64,000 nt of DNA from Solirubrobacter sp963724195 (lineage in GTDB: Bacteria; Actinomycetota; Thermoleophilia; Solirubrobacterales; Solirubrobacteraceae): positions 62,001 to 126,000 of the forward strand of contig CAVRTQ010000005.1 of NCBI GenBank assembly GCA_963724195.1, in the 5' to 3' direction. The notes beneath the pieces are model-generated. The model was not told the origin of the DNA. It was given only the letters and a program-made list of their open reading frames with translations, and did no database searches. Positions 1-9,295 of the stretch are shown in pieces. Numbering within the stretch: the first letter of the stretch is position 1; each line of letters begins with the position of its first letter. The position numbers and the translations under genes were made by a program.

Positions 1-1859
1 TCCCGCCGCCCGGCGTCCTTGAGGCCCAGGTGCGACAGCAGCCCGGCGAGGATCGCCTGGTGGATCTGCTCCGGCTCGGCCGGCGTGTGGCTGCTCTTGA
101 TCCCGACGCCCTTGGCGGCCTGGCGGATCTGCCCCACCAGGTCCTGCCACTCGCGGATCCGCAGGTAGTGCAGGAACTCGCCCTTGGACTGCTTGCGGAA
201 CTGGTTCGCGGACAGCTCCGCGCGCTGCTCGTGCAGGTAGCGCCACAGGTTCCAGTAGGCGAGGAAGTCGGAGTTCTCGTCCGCGTGGCGCGCGTGCGCC
301 TGGTCGGCCTGGGCCTGCTGGTCGGCGGGCCGCTCGCGCACGTCCTGGATCGAGAGCGCCGCCGCGATCACGATCACTTCCTCCACGCAGTCCAGCCCGG
401 CGGCCTCGAGCACCATCCGGCCCATCCGCGGGTCGATCGGGAGCTGCGAGAGCCGGCGCCCGAGCTGCGTGAGGATGCGGCCGCTCTCGTCGAGCGCGCC
501 CAGCTCCTGCAGCAGCGCGATGCCGTCGCGCACCTGGCGGCGGTCCGGCGGATCGAGGAACGGGAACGCCTCGATGTCGCCGAGGTCGATCGCCGCCATC
601 TGCAGGATCACCGCGGCGAGGCTCGTGCGCAGGATCTCGGGGTCGGTGAAGCGCGGGCGCTCGTCGAAGTTCTCCTCGCTGAACAGCCGGATCGCGATGC
701 CGTCGGCGACGCGGCCGCAGCGGCCCTTGCGCTGGTCGGCGGAGGCCTGCGAGATCGGCTCGATCGGCAGCCGCTGCACCTTCAACCGCGCGCTGTAGCG
801 CGAGATGCGGGCCGTGCCGGGGTCCACGACGTAGCGGATGCCGGGCACGGTCAGCGACGTCTCGGCCACGTTGGTGGCGAGCACGACGCGCCGGCCCTTG
901 TGCGGTTTCCACACGCGTTGCTGCGCGGCCGTGGACTGGCGCGCGAACAGCGGCAGGATCTCGACGTTGTTGAAGCGGCCCTCGAGCGCTTCCGCGGTGT
1001 CGCGGATCTCGCGCTCGCCGGACAGGAACACGAGGATGTCGCCGGGCGGCTCGCGCAGCAGCTCGTCGACCGCGTCGCCGATGGCGTCGGTCTGGTCGGC
1101 GTCCTCCTCCGGCTCGCGGTAGCGGACCTCGACCGGGTAGGTGCGCCCGCTGACCTCGATGATCGGCGCGTCGTCGAAGTGCTTGGCGAAGCGCTCCGGG
1201 TCGATCGTCGCGGACGTGATGATCACCTTCAGGTCCGGCCGCCGCGGGAGCAGCCGCTTGAGGTAGCCGAGCAGGAAGTCGATGTTCAGCGACCGCTCGT
1301 GCGCCTCGTCGACGATGATCGTGTCGTAGCGGCGCAGCAGCCGGTCGTTCTGGATCTCGGCCAGCAGCAGCCCGTCCGTGCACAGCCGCAGCAGCGTGTT
1401 CTCGCCGGACTTGTCGGAGAACCGCACCGCGTAGCCGACCGCGGAGCCCAGCGGCACCTTCAGCTCGTCGGCGATCCGCTCCGCGACCGTGCGCGCCGCC
1501 AGCCGGCGCGGCTGCGTGTGCGCGATCGCCCCGCGGACGCCGCGGCCCAGCTCCAGGCAGATCTTCGGGAGCTGCGTGGTCTTGCCCGAGCCCGTCTCGC
1601 CCGCGACGATCACGACCTGGTGGTCGCGGATGGCGTTGAGCAGGTCCTCGCGCCGGGCGGAGACCGGCAGCTCCTCCGGGTAGGAGACCGCGGGCACGGC
1701 GGCGCGGCGTTGCTCGAGCCGGGCGGCGGCCTTCTCGACGTCGCGATCCAGCCGCTCACGCGCCTGCGCATCGCCCTTGGCCAGGCGCTTGATCCGCTGC
1801 GAGAGGCGGAACTCGTCCTGGATCGTCAGCTCGGGGAGGCGCGCCTGGAGCACGCCCAC
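1..1859 (-). CDS. hrpA: HrpA-like DEAH-box ATP-dependent helicase (partial, 3' end beyond window)
   Basis: ATP-dependent RNA helicase of the DEAH/HrpA family, acting on RNA secondary structure in the cytoplasm. About 619 codons are visible; the C-terminal part lies left of the window. Reading the minus strand shows Walker A GETGSGKTT at about residues 87-95, DEAH at 184-187, SAT at 216-218 and the motif VI segment QRKGRCGR, in the order and spacing of the family. The GTG start is 5 bases after the stop of the M48 protease gene, so translation is probably coupled; a second GTG two codons later is an alternative start. The opposite strand is also open over this stretch but its translation is Arg/Ala/Leu junk. 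Identification is secure; cellular substrate is unknown. Confidence 0.93.
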   Translation of the reverse strand, partial: MGVLQARLPELTIQDEFRLSQRIKRLAKGDAQARERLDRDVEKAAARLEQRRAAVPAVSYPEELPVSARREDLLNAIRDHQVVIVAGETGSGKTTQLPKICLELGRGVRGAIAHTQPRRLAARTVAERIADELKVPLGSAVGYAVRFSDKSGENTLLRLCTDGLLLAEIQNDRLLRRYDTIIVDEAHERSLNIDFLLGYLKRLLPRRPDLKVIITSATIDPERFAKHFDDAPIIEVSGRTYPVEVRYREPEEDADQTDAIGDAVDELLREPPGDILVFLSGEREIRDTAEALEGRFNNVEILPLFARQSTAAQQRVWKPHKGRRVVLATNVAETSLTVPGIRYVVDPGTARISRYSARLKVQRLPIEPISQASADQRKGRCGRVADGIAIRLFSEENFDERPRFTDPEILRTSLAAVILQMAAIDLGDIEAFPFLDPPDRRQVRDGIALLQELGALDESGRILTQLGRRLSQLPIDPRMGRMVLEAAGLDCVEEVIVIAAALSIQDVRERPADQQAQADQAHARHADENSDFLAYWNLWRYLHEQRAELSANQFRKQSKGEFLHYLRIREWQDLVGQIRQAAKGVGIKSSHTPAEPEQIHQAILAGLLSHLGLKDAGRR

Positions 1860-1864
1860 TTACG

Positions 1865-2742
1865 TTATCCGCGCTGCAGCGCGCGTTCGAGGCGTTCGAG
1901 CCGGGCGATGCGGGCTTCGAGCGGCGGATGCGTGGCCGGCAGCATGAACTGCTGCGCGTCACGCGCGGGGAGGAGGTGGAACGCGTCGCCGACCGCCGCC
2001 GCGCGCAGGTCCTTCTGCGGGATCGCGACGAGCCCCTCGCTCACCTTCATCAGCGCCGACGCCAACGCCGCCGGGTTGCCCGTCATCCGCACGGCCGCGG
2101 CGTCCGCGGCGAACTCGCGGTACCGGGACAGGCCACGGCCGCCGAGCGTGCCGACCCAGCCGATCGCGACCGCCGTCGCCCCGCCGAGCAAGAGCGGCCA
2201 CCAGCCCTGGCTGGCCACCCGGACACCGCCTGACAGCAGCGCTTCGCCGGGGGCGGCCACCACCGTCATGACCGCCGCGTCGCGGTTGGCGATGTGCGCC
2301 AGCTCGTGGGCGATCACGGCTTCGAGCTCGTGCGGCTCCAGCAGGTCGAGCAGGCCGACGCGTCAGGTGCAGCCGGAAGCCGCCGCGGGTGGTGCCCTCG
2401 ACCCAGCTGTTGGGCATCGTCTGGCGGTCGAGCATGAGCGTCGGCTTGGCCAGGTCGGCCACCACGCACAGACGCTCGACGGCCGCGTGCAGCTCCGGCG
2501 CCTCCGCGGGGGAGAGACGGCGCCCCCGCGAGGAGGCGGCGACCCGCTCGCGGACGCACGGCGCAGACGCCGATGCCGAGCGAGAGCGCGACGACTCCCT
2601 GGATCTTCCAGTCGGCGAACCAGAACACCGCGATCAGCGCGGCGAGCACGACGATCGGCGTGATCAGGCCGACCGCGACCATCCGGACTACCAGCCCGAG
2701 GTCGGCGGGGAAGAGGTCGCGGCGCGTCTTCATCTCGACCAT
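1865..2742 (-). CDS. M48 family membrane zinc metalloprotease (HtpX-like), two apparent frameshifts
   Basis: Membrane-bound peptidase of family M48, which degrades misfolded membrane proteins or matures peptides. The N-terminal third has two hydrophobic segments, the middle carries a segment reading LMLDRQTMPNSWVEG typical of HtpX relatives, and the C-terminal third starts at the zinc site HELAH (near 2310) followed by an EFAAD glutamate segment. These parts lie in three frames: breaks near 2550 and near 2340, both +1 in the sense direction. No stop interrupts the reassembled product of about 290 residues, close to the usual M48 length, so I treat it as one gene with insertion errors rather than a pseudogene. 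Start ATG at 2742 with a second Met three codons on. The hrpA start follows its stop by 5 bases. Confidence 0.8.
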
Positions 2743-3024
2743 TATTGCGCTTCGGGGTCAGTTCGTCCCGTTCTCCTGGCGCGTCCGCGGGATGTGCCAC
2801 GTGACCGGGCCGCTGGGCGTACTCGACGGTCCGGTCGTCCAGCGTCGTCGACGACGATGATCCTCCGGGACCGGCGGTTGGCACCCGAACAGTCGTCCAG
2901 TGTTGATGAACTCCCACGCTCTGTAGTTGCACCGGTGAATGGCCTGGTCTACGGTCGAGTTCACGCGTCGGCGCGGGAGGGTCTGCAAGGTTGCGCCGCG
3001 GCACTTACACGGAGGGATTTGTCC

Positions 3025-5271
3025 ATGAAGCACCTGTTCCGCGCGGCGACGGCGATAGCCGCCACTGCTGCGTTCGGCACCTTTGCCGGTCCTGTGACCG
3101 CGCAGACGCCAAAGCCGAGCTACTACGACGAGCTCGTCGGCAATCTCGACGCGGCCAACTCGTTCGAGACCGTCCGCCACCTCGCCAATGACATCGGCGG
3201 GCGCTTCTCCGGCACGCGCCAGGAGGACCAGGCCGCCGCCTGGCTGCAGCAGCAGATGGACGGGTTCGGATATCAGACCAAGATCGACCAGTACCACGGG
3301 TCGGCGACGACTTCGTCGGGCGTGGTTCGCTCGCCGGACACCACGCTGTATCCCGGTCCGACCTGGATCATGCGGGCCGCCGGCAACTCGCGGATGACCG
3401 GGTACGACACGCCGGTCAGCGGCGAGGTCATCTGGATCAACAACAGCGGTGCCAGCGCGGCTGACTTCCCGGCTTCGACCACTGGCAAGATCGCGGCGGT
3501 CAACAACGTCACGGGCGCGGCGCGTGACACGGCGGTCGTCAACGCCGCGGCCGCGGGCGCGATCGGCGTGATCATCATGGGCACCGGCTCGTCACCGTCG
3601 GGAGCGTTCACGCTCGCCGCCGCGGCGACCATCCCGGTGGTGGCCTCCGCCGACGTGCAGTCGGACACGATCAAGGAGCTGGTGTGCGCTCCGGGTCCTG
3701 ACGGCTCGGTGTTCGCCCCGCACGCGGGCGGTACCGTCGGGCCGACGCAGAACGGCCCCTGGTGCGCCGAGCAGAAGAAGTTGACGCTGACGATCGCCAC
3801 CGAGACCGTCACCGCCAACGCGGCGGCCACCGTCGACGCTCCCGGCCTGTCGACGCGCGCGGTCATCACCGCTGAGAAGCAGGCTGTCAGCGATGTCTTC
3901 GACACGGCGCCGATCGTCGGCATGGGTGGTCACATCGACTCGACGTTCGGCTCGCCGGGCGCGCATGACGACGCCACTGGTGAGGGCATCTGGCTCGAGG
4001 TCGCGCGCGTCATGAAGAACCTGTCGCTCGACAAGGAGATCCGCTTCGGCGGCTTCGGCGGCGAGGAGCAGGGCCTGACCGGTTCCACCGCGTGGGGCAA
4101 CGATCACCTCTACGTCAGCACGGATCACGACAACAACCCGCTGACGTCGAACCAGGTCGCCACTCCGCGTACGCAGAGCGCTGAGGCCAAGCGCTACATC
4201 GGCCAGTGGCAGATGGACATGACCGGCACGACTTTCGCTCCCGCCAAGCTGTGGGCGCTGACGGTCGACGGCCTGCCCAACCGCGTGACCGACGAGGCGT
4301 TCAAGGCCGCTCAGCGCAGCGGCATCACGACCGGTCCCGGCGGCTACTTCGATCAGTGCAAGCTGTCGCAGTCCGACCACGTGCCGTTCCACAACGCCGG
4401 CATCCCGGCGGCGCTGTTCATCCACCTCGACTACCGCAAGGCGCCCAGCGGCCTGTGCAACACCGGTACCGGCTCGAACTGCACTGGTTGCAGCTACAAC
4501 ATCGAGCCCGTCTACCACACGTCGCGTGACGCGATGGACAACGTCTCGCAGGTCTACCTGCAGGAGCAGCTCGACGTCATCGGCGCCTCCTACATCTGGA
4601 ACGCGCTGAACGGTGTCTACATCACGGCCACCAACGCCGCCGGCGCCCCGGTCGCGAACGCGAACGTGACCGGCAACTGCGGTGACGGCGTGCGCCAGTT
4701 CGGCAAGACCGACGCGGCCGGCAAGCTCGAGGTCCGCGTCCCGCACGTGACCTGCGACTTCCAGGTCGGCAACGGCGTGGCCAAGGGCGTCGCCGTCGCC
4801 GGCGACGTCAACCTGCCCGTCGTGGCGACGAGCGTCGACGGCTCCGCGGGCGGAACCGTCCCGGCCACGCTGTCGCTGACGCTGGGCCAGCCGGCCACGT
4901 TCGGCGCGTTCACGCCGGGCCTCACGCGGACCTACGAGTCCTCGACGTCGGCGAACGTCATCTCGACGGCCGGTGACGCGCTCCTGAGCGTGTCCGACGC
5001 GAGCGCCAACGCCACGGGCCACCTGGTCAACGGCACGTTCTCCCTCCCGGAGTTCCTGCAGGCTCGCGCCCGCAACGCCGCCAACACCGGTACCGCCTAC
5101 AACAACGTGGGCTCCTCGAGCTCACCGCTGAACCTGCTGACCTACAGCGGCCCGGTGTCCAACGACGCCGTGACGATCGGGTTCAGCCAGCTGGTCAAGT
5201 CGACCGACGCGCTCCGCACGGGCTCGTACGCGAAGACGCTGACCTTCACGCTCTCCACGACGAACCCCTAG
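3025..5271 (+). CDS. Secreted M28 family zinc peptidase with PA insert and C-terminal beta domains
   Basis: Exported aminopeptidase-type enzyme of 748 residues. Residues 1-24 are a Sec signal peptide ending in VTAQT. A protease-associated-like segment follows (about 110-250). The M28 di-zinc core shows GGHIDS with His303, HDDATG with Asp315, GGFGGEEQG with the glutamate pair near residue 347, and SDHVPFHNAG with His452, matching the family's ligand order. After about residue 530 come two beta-sandwich-like segments, probably carbohydrate or cell-surface binding. A short cysteine cluster (CNTGTGSNCTGC, near residue 479) is inserted close to the active domain. A GGAGGG ribosome site at 3011-3016 fixes the ATG start; this is one of few clear Shine-Dalgarno starts here. 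The 282 bases upstream (2743-3024) hold no gene I can support. Confidence 0.92.
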   Translation: MKHLFRAATAIAATAAFGTFAGPVTAQTPKPSYYDELVGNLDAANSFETVRHLANDIGGRFSGTRQEDQAAAWLQQQMDGFGYQTKIDQYHGSATTSSGVVRSPDTTLYPGPTWIMRAAGNSRMTGYDTPVSGEVIWINNSGASAADFPASTTGKIAAVNNVTGAARDTAVVNAAAAGAIGVIIMGTGSSPSGAFTLAAAATIPVVASADVQSDTIKELVCAPGPDGSVFAPHAGGTVGPTQNGPWCAEQKKLTLTIATETVTANAAATVDAPGLSTRAVITAEKQAVSDVFDTAPIVGMGGHIDSTFGSPGAHDDATGEGIWLEVARVMKNLSLDKEIRFGGFGGEEQGLTGSTAWGNDHLYVSTDHDNNPLTSNQVATPRTQSAEAKRYIGQWQMDMTGTTFAPAKLWALTVDGLPNRVTDEAFKAAQRSGITTGPGGYFDQCKLSQSDHVPFHNAGIPAALFIHLDYRKAPSGLCNTGTGSNCTGCSYNIEPVYHTSRDAMDNVSQVYLQEQLDVIGASYIWNALNGVYITATNAAGAPVANANVTGNCGDGVRQFGKTDAAGKLEVRVPHVTCDFQVGNGVAKGVAVAGDVNLPVVATSVDGSAGGTVPATLSLTLGQPATFGAFTPGLTRTYESSTSANVISTAGDALLSVSDASANATGHLVNGTFSLPEFLQARARNAANTGTAYNNVGSSSSPLNLLTYSGPVSNDAVTIGFSQLVKSTDALRTGSYAKTLTFTLSTTNP

Positions 5272-5275
5272 TCGT

Positions 5276-5322
5276 AGAGCAAGTGCGGCCGGGGCGGCCC
5301 TCATCCGCCCCGGCCACCGCTC
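5276..5322. terminator. Bidirectional stem-loop terminator between convergent genes
   Basis: An 11-bp perfect GC stem (5287-5297 with 5305-5315, loop CCCTCAT) is flanked by a second short pairing AGAGC/GCTCT at 5276-5280 and 5318-5322. It lies exactly between the stop of the M28 peptidase and the stop of the ABC transporter, which converge. No U tract is obvious on either side, as is usual for high-GC actinobacteria, so strength is inferred from structure and position only. Confidence 0.7.
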
Positions 5323-5325
5323 TGC

Positions 5326-8300
5326 CTATTCGTACTGGAGCGCGCTCAGCACGTTGATCTTCGACGCGCGCCGGGCGGGGATGATCGCCGCGAGCACGCC
5401 CGCCACGATCGCCACCGTCGTGAACGCGGCCAGCTCGACCAGCGGCAGCGAGAACCCGACGCCGTACTTCGAGAGCGCCTGGGTGATCAGCGCGGCCAGG
5501 AACAGGCCGAGCGGGATGCCCATCGCCGCGCCGATCAGGGCGGTGATGATGCTCTCGTGGCGGATCATGCGGCGCGCCTGCCGGCGGGTCATGCCCACCG
5601 CGCGCAGCATCCCGAGCTCACGCGTGCGCTCGTAGACCGCGAGCACGAGCGTGTTGACCATCCCGAACAGGCTCACGACCACGCTGAAGCCCAGCAGGAC
5701 GTAGAGCATCTTCAGGATCATCGCCAGCCCGTCGGCGCGGCTCTTGGAGAACTCGGCCTCGGTGGTGAGCTTCGCGTCGGGGAACCCGGCGGTGGTCTTG
5801 GCCAGCGCCGCCTGCGTGCTCCCGTCCACGAACGTGAACAGGTTCTGCGGGCGGGCGAAGGCCCCGTCGAACGCCGCCTGGTCGATGCTGACGTCGCCCA
5901 GCAGGGCGTCCATGGCCGGTGCCTTGTGGATGCCGACGACGTGCAGCTTCAGCTGCTCGCCGCTGGAGGACTGCACGCTCAGCGCGCTGCCGACCTTGAG
6001 CGAGTGCTGGTCGGCGAAGCCGTCGCTGACGACCGCGCCGTCGTCGGCGAGCCCCTTGAGCGAGCCCTCCTGCCAGTCGTAGTGGTAGAAGTGGTCGATC
6101 GTCTTGGGGTCGATGCCCGAGACGGCGACCTCGTCGCCCGCGACCTTCGCGGTATCCGAGCGCACGCTCGAAGCGACCTTGACGCCGGCGGCGGCGACCG
6201 CCTCGTCGGCTGCGGCCGGGAACGAGCCACCGCCTTCCTTCGCGGTCAGCACGTAGTCGGCGTTGATCTGCTGCTTGACCGAGTCCTGGGTCGACGTGCG
6301 CAGGCCGGCGCCGAGCGTCGCCACGACCGTGACCAGCGCGAGGCCGATCATGAGCGCGGCCGCCGTGGAGGCGGTGCGGCTCGGGTTGCGGACGGCGTTC
6401 TCCCGCGCGAGCGGGTCCAGCGGCGCGCCGACGAGCTTCGCCAGCGGCTTGACGACCTTCGGGGCGAGCATGGCGATGCCCACGAACAGCGTCAGGACGC
6501 CGAACGGGAGCGCGATCAGCGTGCCGCCGAACAGCGCGAGGGCGATCAGGGCCAGGGCGGCCCCGCTGACCAGCAGCCCGGGCAGCGCACGGCGGTTCGG
6601 GGCGGCGGTGGCCGCCGAGCCTTCGCGGACGGCCGAGATCGGCGGGACGCGGGTGGCGCGCAGCGCCGGGATGATGCTGGCCACGAGCGTCACGATCGTG
6701 CCGGTGAGCAGGCTGATGATGATCGTCCGCTGCGCGAGCACGGTGCCGCTCTCCGGCAGGTCGACGCCGAGCGAGGCGAACAGCGCGCTCATGCCCTTGG
6801 CGATCCCGAGCCCGGCCAGCAGGCCGAGGACGGACGCGAGCAGGCCGACGACGAACCCTTCGAGCACGACCGAGCGCATCACCTGGCGCCGCGAGGCGCC
6901 GAGCGTGCGCAGCGTCGCGAACTCCCGCGAGCGCTGGGCGACGGTGATCGAGAGCGTGTTGAGGATCACGAACGCGCCGACGAACAGCGCGATGCCGGCG
7001 AAGCCGAGCAGGAAGTACGAGATGAACTTCAGGCTCTCGTTGACGTCCTTGGAGTCGGCGGCCGCCTGGGCGTCGCCGGTCTTGACGTCAGCGGTCTTGG
7101 GCAGCAGCGGCTGGATCGCCTTGGCCAGCTGCTCCGGCGTGGTGCCCTCGGCGGCCTTCACCGAGATGCTGTCGTAGGCGCCTTCCTTGCCGAACAGGGC
7201 CTGCGCCGTCGGGAGGTGGAAGATGGCGAGCGAGACGCTGCCCAGCGAGTCGACGGACCCGTAGGTGGCGATGCCCGTGATCTTGAACGGCCGGGCCGGG
7301 CCGGTGGCGGCGGCCTTGATCGTGTCGCCGACCTCGAAGCCCTGCTTGCTCGCCATGGCGGCGTCGAGGACGATCTCGTCGTCGGCGTCCGCCCAGTCGC
7401 CCTGCTTGAGCTTGAGCGGGGAGAACTGGTGGCCGGCCTCGTCGATGCCGACGCCCATCGTCTGGCCCGCGCGGCCGATGATCTCGCCCTCGCTGTCGAG
7501 CAGCTTGGCGGGGTTGGAGTTGCTCTGCAGGTCCTGCAGGGAGCCCGCGGCCGCGGCGACGGCGGGGAGGGCCTCGATGTCCTTCAGCAGCGACTCGGGA
7601 ACGGTGGCGCGGCCACCGGTGGAGAACTCGACGAGCTGCTTGCCGTTGACGACGGCGTCGGTGCCCTCGTAGGACTCCTCGAAGATGCCGTCGAACGCTT
7701 TCTGCATCGTGTCGGTGAGCACGAACGTGCCGCTCACCATCGACACGCCGATCACGACCGCCAATGCGGTCAACAGGGCGCGGACCTTGCGGCCGGCGAG
7801 ACCCTTGAGGGCGACCTTGATCATCGCGCCGTGACCTCTTCCGAGCGTCTCGAGGATCGTGTGGGCGTCCGACGGGCCGAGGTCACGCACGATCTCACCG
7901 TCGGCGAGGAACAGCACGCGGTCGGCGATCGCCGCGGCGTGCGCGTCGTGGGTGACCATCACGGTCGTCTGGCCGAGGTCGGTGACCATGCTGCGCAGGA
8001 GCGTCAGGATCTCGCCGCTGGTGCGGGAGTCCAGGTTGCCGGTCGGCTCGTCGGCGAACATGATCGTCGGCCGCGAGACGAGCGCGCGGGCGATCGCGAC
8101 GCGCTGCTGCTGGCCGCCGGAGAGCTCGGACGGGCGGTGACCGAGCCGGTCGCTGAGCCCGACGCGGTCGGTGAGCTCCCGCACCCACTCGGCGTCCGGC
8201 TTGCGGCCGGCGAGCGTGAGCGGGAGCACGACGTTCTCGGCCGCCGTGAGCATCGGCAGCAGGTTGAAGAACTGGAAGATGAAGCCGATGTGCTCACGCC

Positions 8301-8571
8301 GCAGGAGCGTGAGGTCGGTGTCGGAGAGCTGCGTGATGTCCTGGCCGGCGATCGTCACGCTGCCCTCGGTCGGCTGGTCGAGACCGGCGAGGATGTGCAT
8401 CAGCGTGGACTTGCCGGAGCCCGATGGGCCCATGACGGCGGTCAGCTCGCCGGTGGCAATGCCGAGGTCGACGCCGCGCAACGCGTTCACGCAGGTCTCG
8501 CCCTGGCCGTAGCGCCGGACGAGGCCGGTCGCCTCGACGACGGTGGAGCTCTGGAGGAGGATCGAATGCAT
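5326..8571 (-). CDS. ABC transporter: MacB-type ATPase fused in frame to FtsX-like permease
   Basis: Export-type ABC transporter (MacB/LolD-FtsX class) probably handling lipids, peptides or antibiotics at the cell envelope. Residues 1-249 are the ATPase: Walker A GPSGSGKST, signature LSGGQQQR, Walker B IMFADEPTGNLD, and a switch histidine in VMVTHD. Residues 250-1081 are a full FtsX permease with two MacB periplasmic domains and about ten membrane helices. In relatives these are two genes whose join is an overlapping ATGA; here ATG at 7824-7822 is preceded by sense codons with no stop, so one 1081-residue frame results. Either a true fusion or one inserted base near the ATPase 3' end. The start has GGAGG only one base before ATG, which is oddly close. 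It follows the NarL regulator gene by 79 bases on the same strand, so regulation by that two-component pair is likely. Confidence 0.9.
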   Translation of the reverse strand: MHSILLQSSTVVEATGLVRRYGQGETCVNALRGVDLGIATGELTAVMGPSGSGKSTLMHILAGLDQPTEGSVTIAGQDITQLSDTDLTLLRREHIGFIFQFFNLLPMLTAAENVVLPLTLAGRKPDAEWVRELTDRVGLSDRLGHRPSELSGGQQQRVAIARALVSRPTIMFADEPTGNLDSRTSGEILTLLRSMVTDLGQTTVMVTHDAHAAAIADRVLFLADGEIVRDLGPSDAHTILETLGRGHGAMIKVALKGLAGRKVRALLTALAVVIGVSMVSGTFVLTDTMQKAFDGIFEESYEGTDAVVNGKQLVEFSTGGRATVPESLLKDIEALPAVAAAAGSLQDLQSNSNPAKLLDSEGEIIGRAGQTMGVGIDEAGHQFSPLKLKQGDWADADDEIVLDAAMASKQGFEVGDTIKAAATGPARPFKITGIATYGSVDSLGSVSLAIFHLPTAQALFGKEGAYDSISVKAAEGTTPEQLAKAIQPLLPKTADVKTGDAQAAADSKDVNESLKFISYFLLGFAGIALFVGAFVILNTLSITVAQRSREFATLRTLGASRRQVMRSVVLEGFVVGLLASVLGLLAGLGIAKGMSALFASLGVDLPESGTVLAQRTIIISLLTGTIVTLVASIIPALRATRVPPISAVREGSAATAAPNRRALPGLLVSGAALALIALALFGGTLIALPFGVLTLFVGIAMLAPKVVKPLAKLVGAPLDPLARENAVRNPSRTASTAAALMIGLALVTVVATLGAGLRTSTQDSVKQQINADYVLTAKEGGGSFPAAADEAVAAAGVKVASSVRSDTAKVAGDEVAVSGIDPKTIDHFYHYDWQEGSLKGLADDGAVVSDGFADQHSLKVGSALSVQSSSGEQLKLHVVGIHKAPAMDALLGDVSIDQAAFDGAFARPQNLFTFVDGSTQAALAKTTAGFPDAKLTTEAEFSKSRADGLAMILKMLYVLLGFSVVVSLFGMVNTLVLAVYERTRELGMLRAVGMTRRQARRMIRHESIITALIGAAMGIPLGLFLAALITQALSKYGVGFSLPLVELAAFTTVAIVAGVLAAIIPARRASKINVLSALQYE

Positions 8572-8650
8572 GCCTCCAAGCTCCCAGCCGGGAGGCTGTC
8601 GATCTGCGGGGCTTCCCGGAGAGTCGTGGTACGCAAATGCGCACCCGGAC

Positions 8651-9295
8651 CTACGCCCTGAGGAACGTGAGCACGGCGAGCACCCGACGGTGGTCGTCGG
8701 TGCCGGCCGCGATGCCGAGCTTGTCGAAGATGTTCGTCACGTGCTTCTGCACGCCGCGGTCGGAGATCTCCAGCCGCTCGGCGATGCCCTGGTTGGAGCG
8801 GCCCTCGGCCATCAGCTCGAGCACCTCGCGCTCGCGGGCGGTGATCTCGTCCAGCGGGCCGGTCGCGCGGCGCTTGGAGAGCAGCTGGGAGACGATCGTC
8901 GGGTCCAGCGCCGACCCGCCCGCGGCCACCCGGCGGATCGCGTCGGCGAAGTCGTCGAGGTCCGCGACGCGGTCCTTGAGCATGTAGCCGACGCCCTCGG
9001 CGCCGCTGTCGAGCAGCTTCATCGCGAGGCCGACGTCGGCGTGCTGAGAGAGCACGAGCACGCCGGTGCCGGGGTGCTGCGCGCGGATCGCGAGCGCCGC
9101 GCGCAGGCCCTCGTCGGTGTGGGTCGGCGGCATCCGCAGGTCGACGATGGCGACGTCGGGCGTGTGGTCGAGGACGCTCGCGACGAGCTCCTCCGCGTCG
9201 GCGGCCTGCCCGACGACCTCGAAGCCTGCTTCGCCCAGCAGCAGCGCGACGCCCTCCCGCAACAGCATCGTGTCGTCCGCCACCACTACGCGCAT
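8651..9295 (-). CDS. NarL/LuxR-type response regulator
   Basis: DNA-binding response regulator of 214 residues. Receiver domain with acidic pair D7-D8, phospho-acceptor Asp52 in VAIVDLRMPP and the conserved Lys in YMLKDR; C-terminal LuxR helix-turn-helix beginning LDEITAREREVLELMAEG. Start ATGCGCGTAG overlaps the stop of the histidine kinase gene by 10 bases, which identifies its partner. The ABC transporter gene downstream is the probable target. Identification of family is secure; the signal is unknown. Confidence 0.95.
   Translation of the reverse strand: MRVVVADDTMLLREGVALLLGEAGFEVVGQAADAEELVASVLDHTPDVAIVDLRMPPTHTDEGLRAALAIRAQHPGTGVLVLSQHADVGLAMKLLDSGAEGVGYMLKDRVADLDDFADAIRRVAAGGSALDPTIVSQLLSKRRATGPLDEITAREREVLELMAEGRSNQGIAERLEISDRGVQKHVTNIFDKLGIAAGTDDHRRVLAVLTFLRA

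Noticed and set aside
30..2663. A very long plus-strand open frame opposite hrpA and the M48 gene
   Set aside because: Its translation is Arg/Leu/Val/Asp-rich with no domain; the minus strand gives a full DEAH helicase. High GC keeps antisense frames open.
2743..3024. Possible small gene between the M48 and M28 genes
   Set aside because: No frame on either strand looks protein-like and none has a convincing start; left as an intergenic region.
5557..8661. Plus-strand open frame of over 1000 codons opposite the ABC transporter
   Set aside because: Same antisense artefact; the minus strand carries complete Walker and FtsX motifs.
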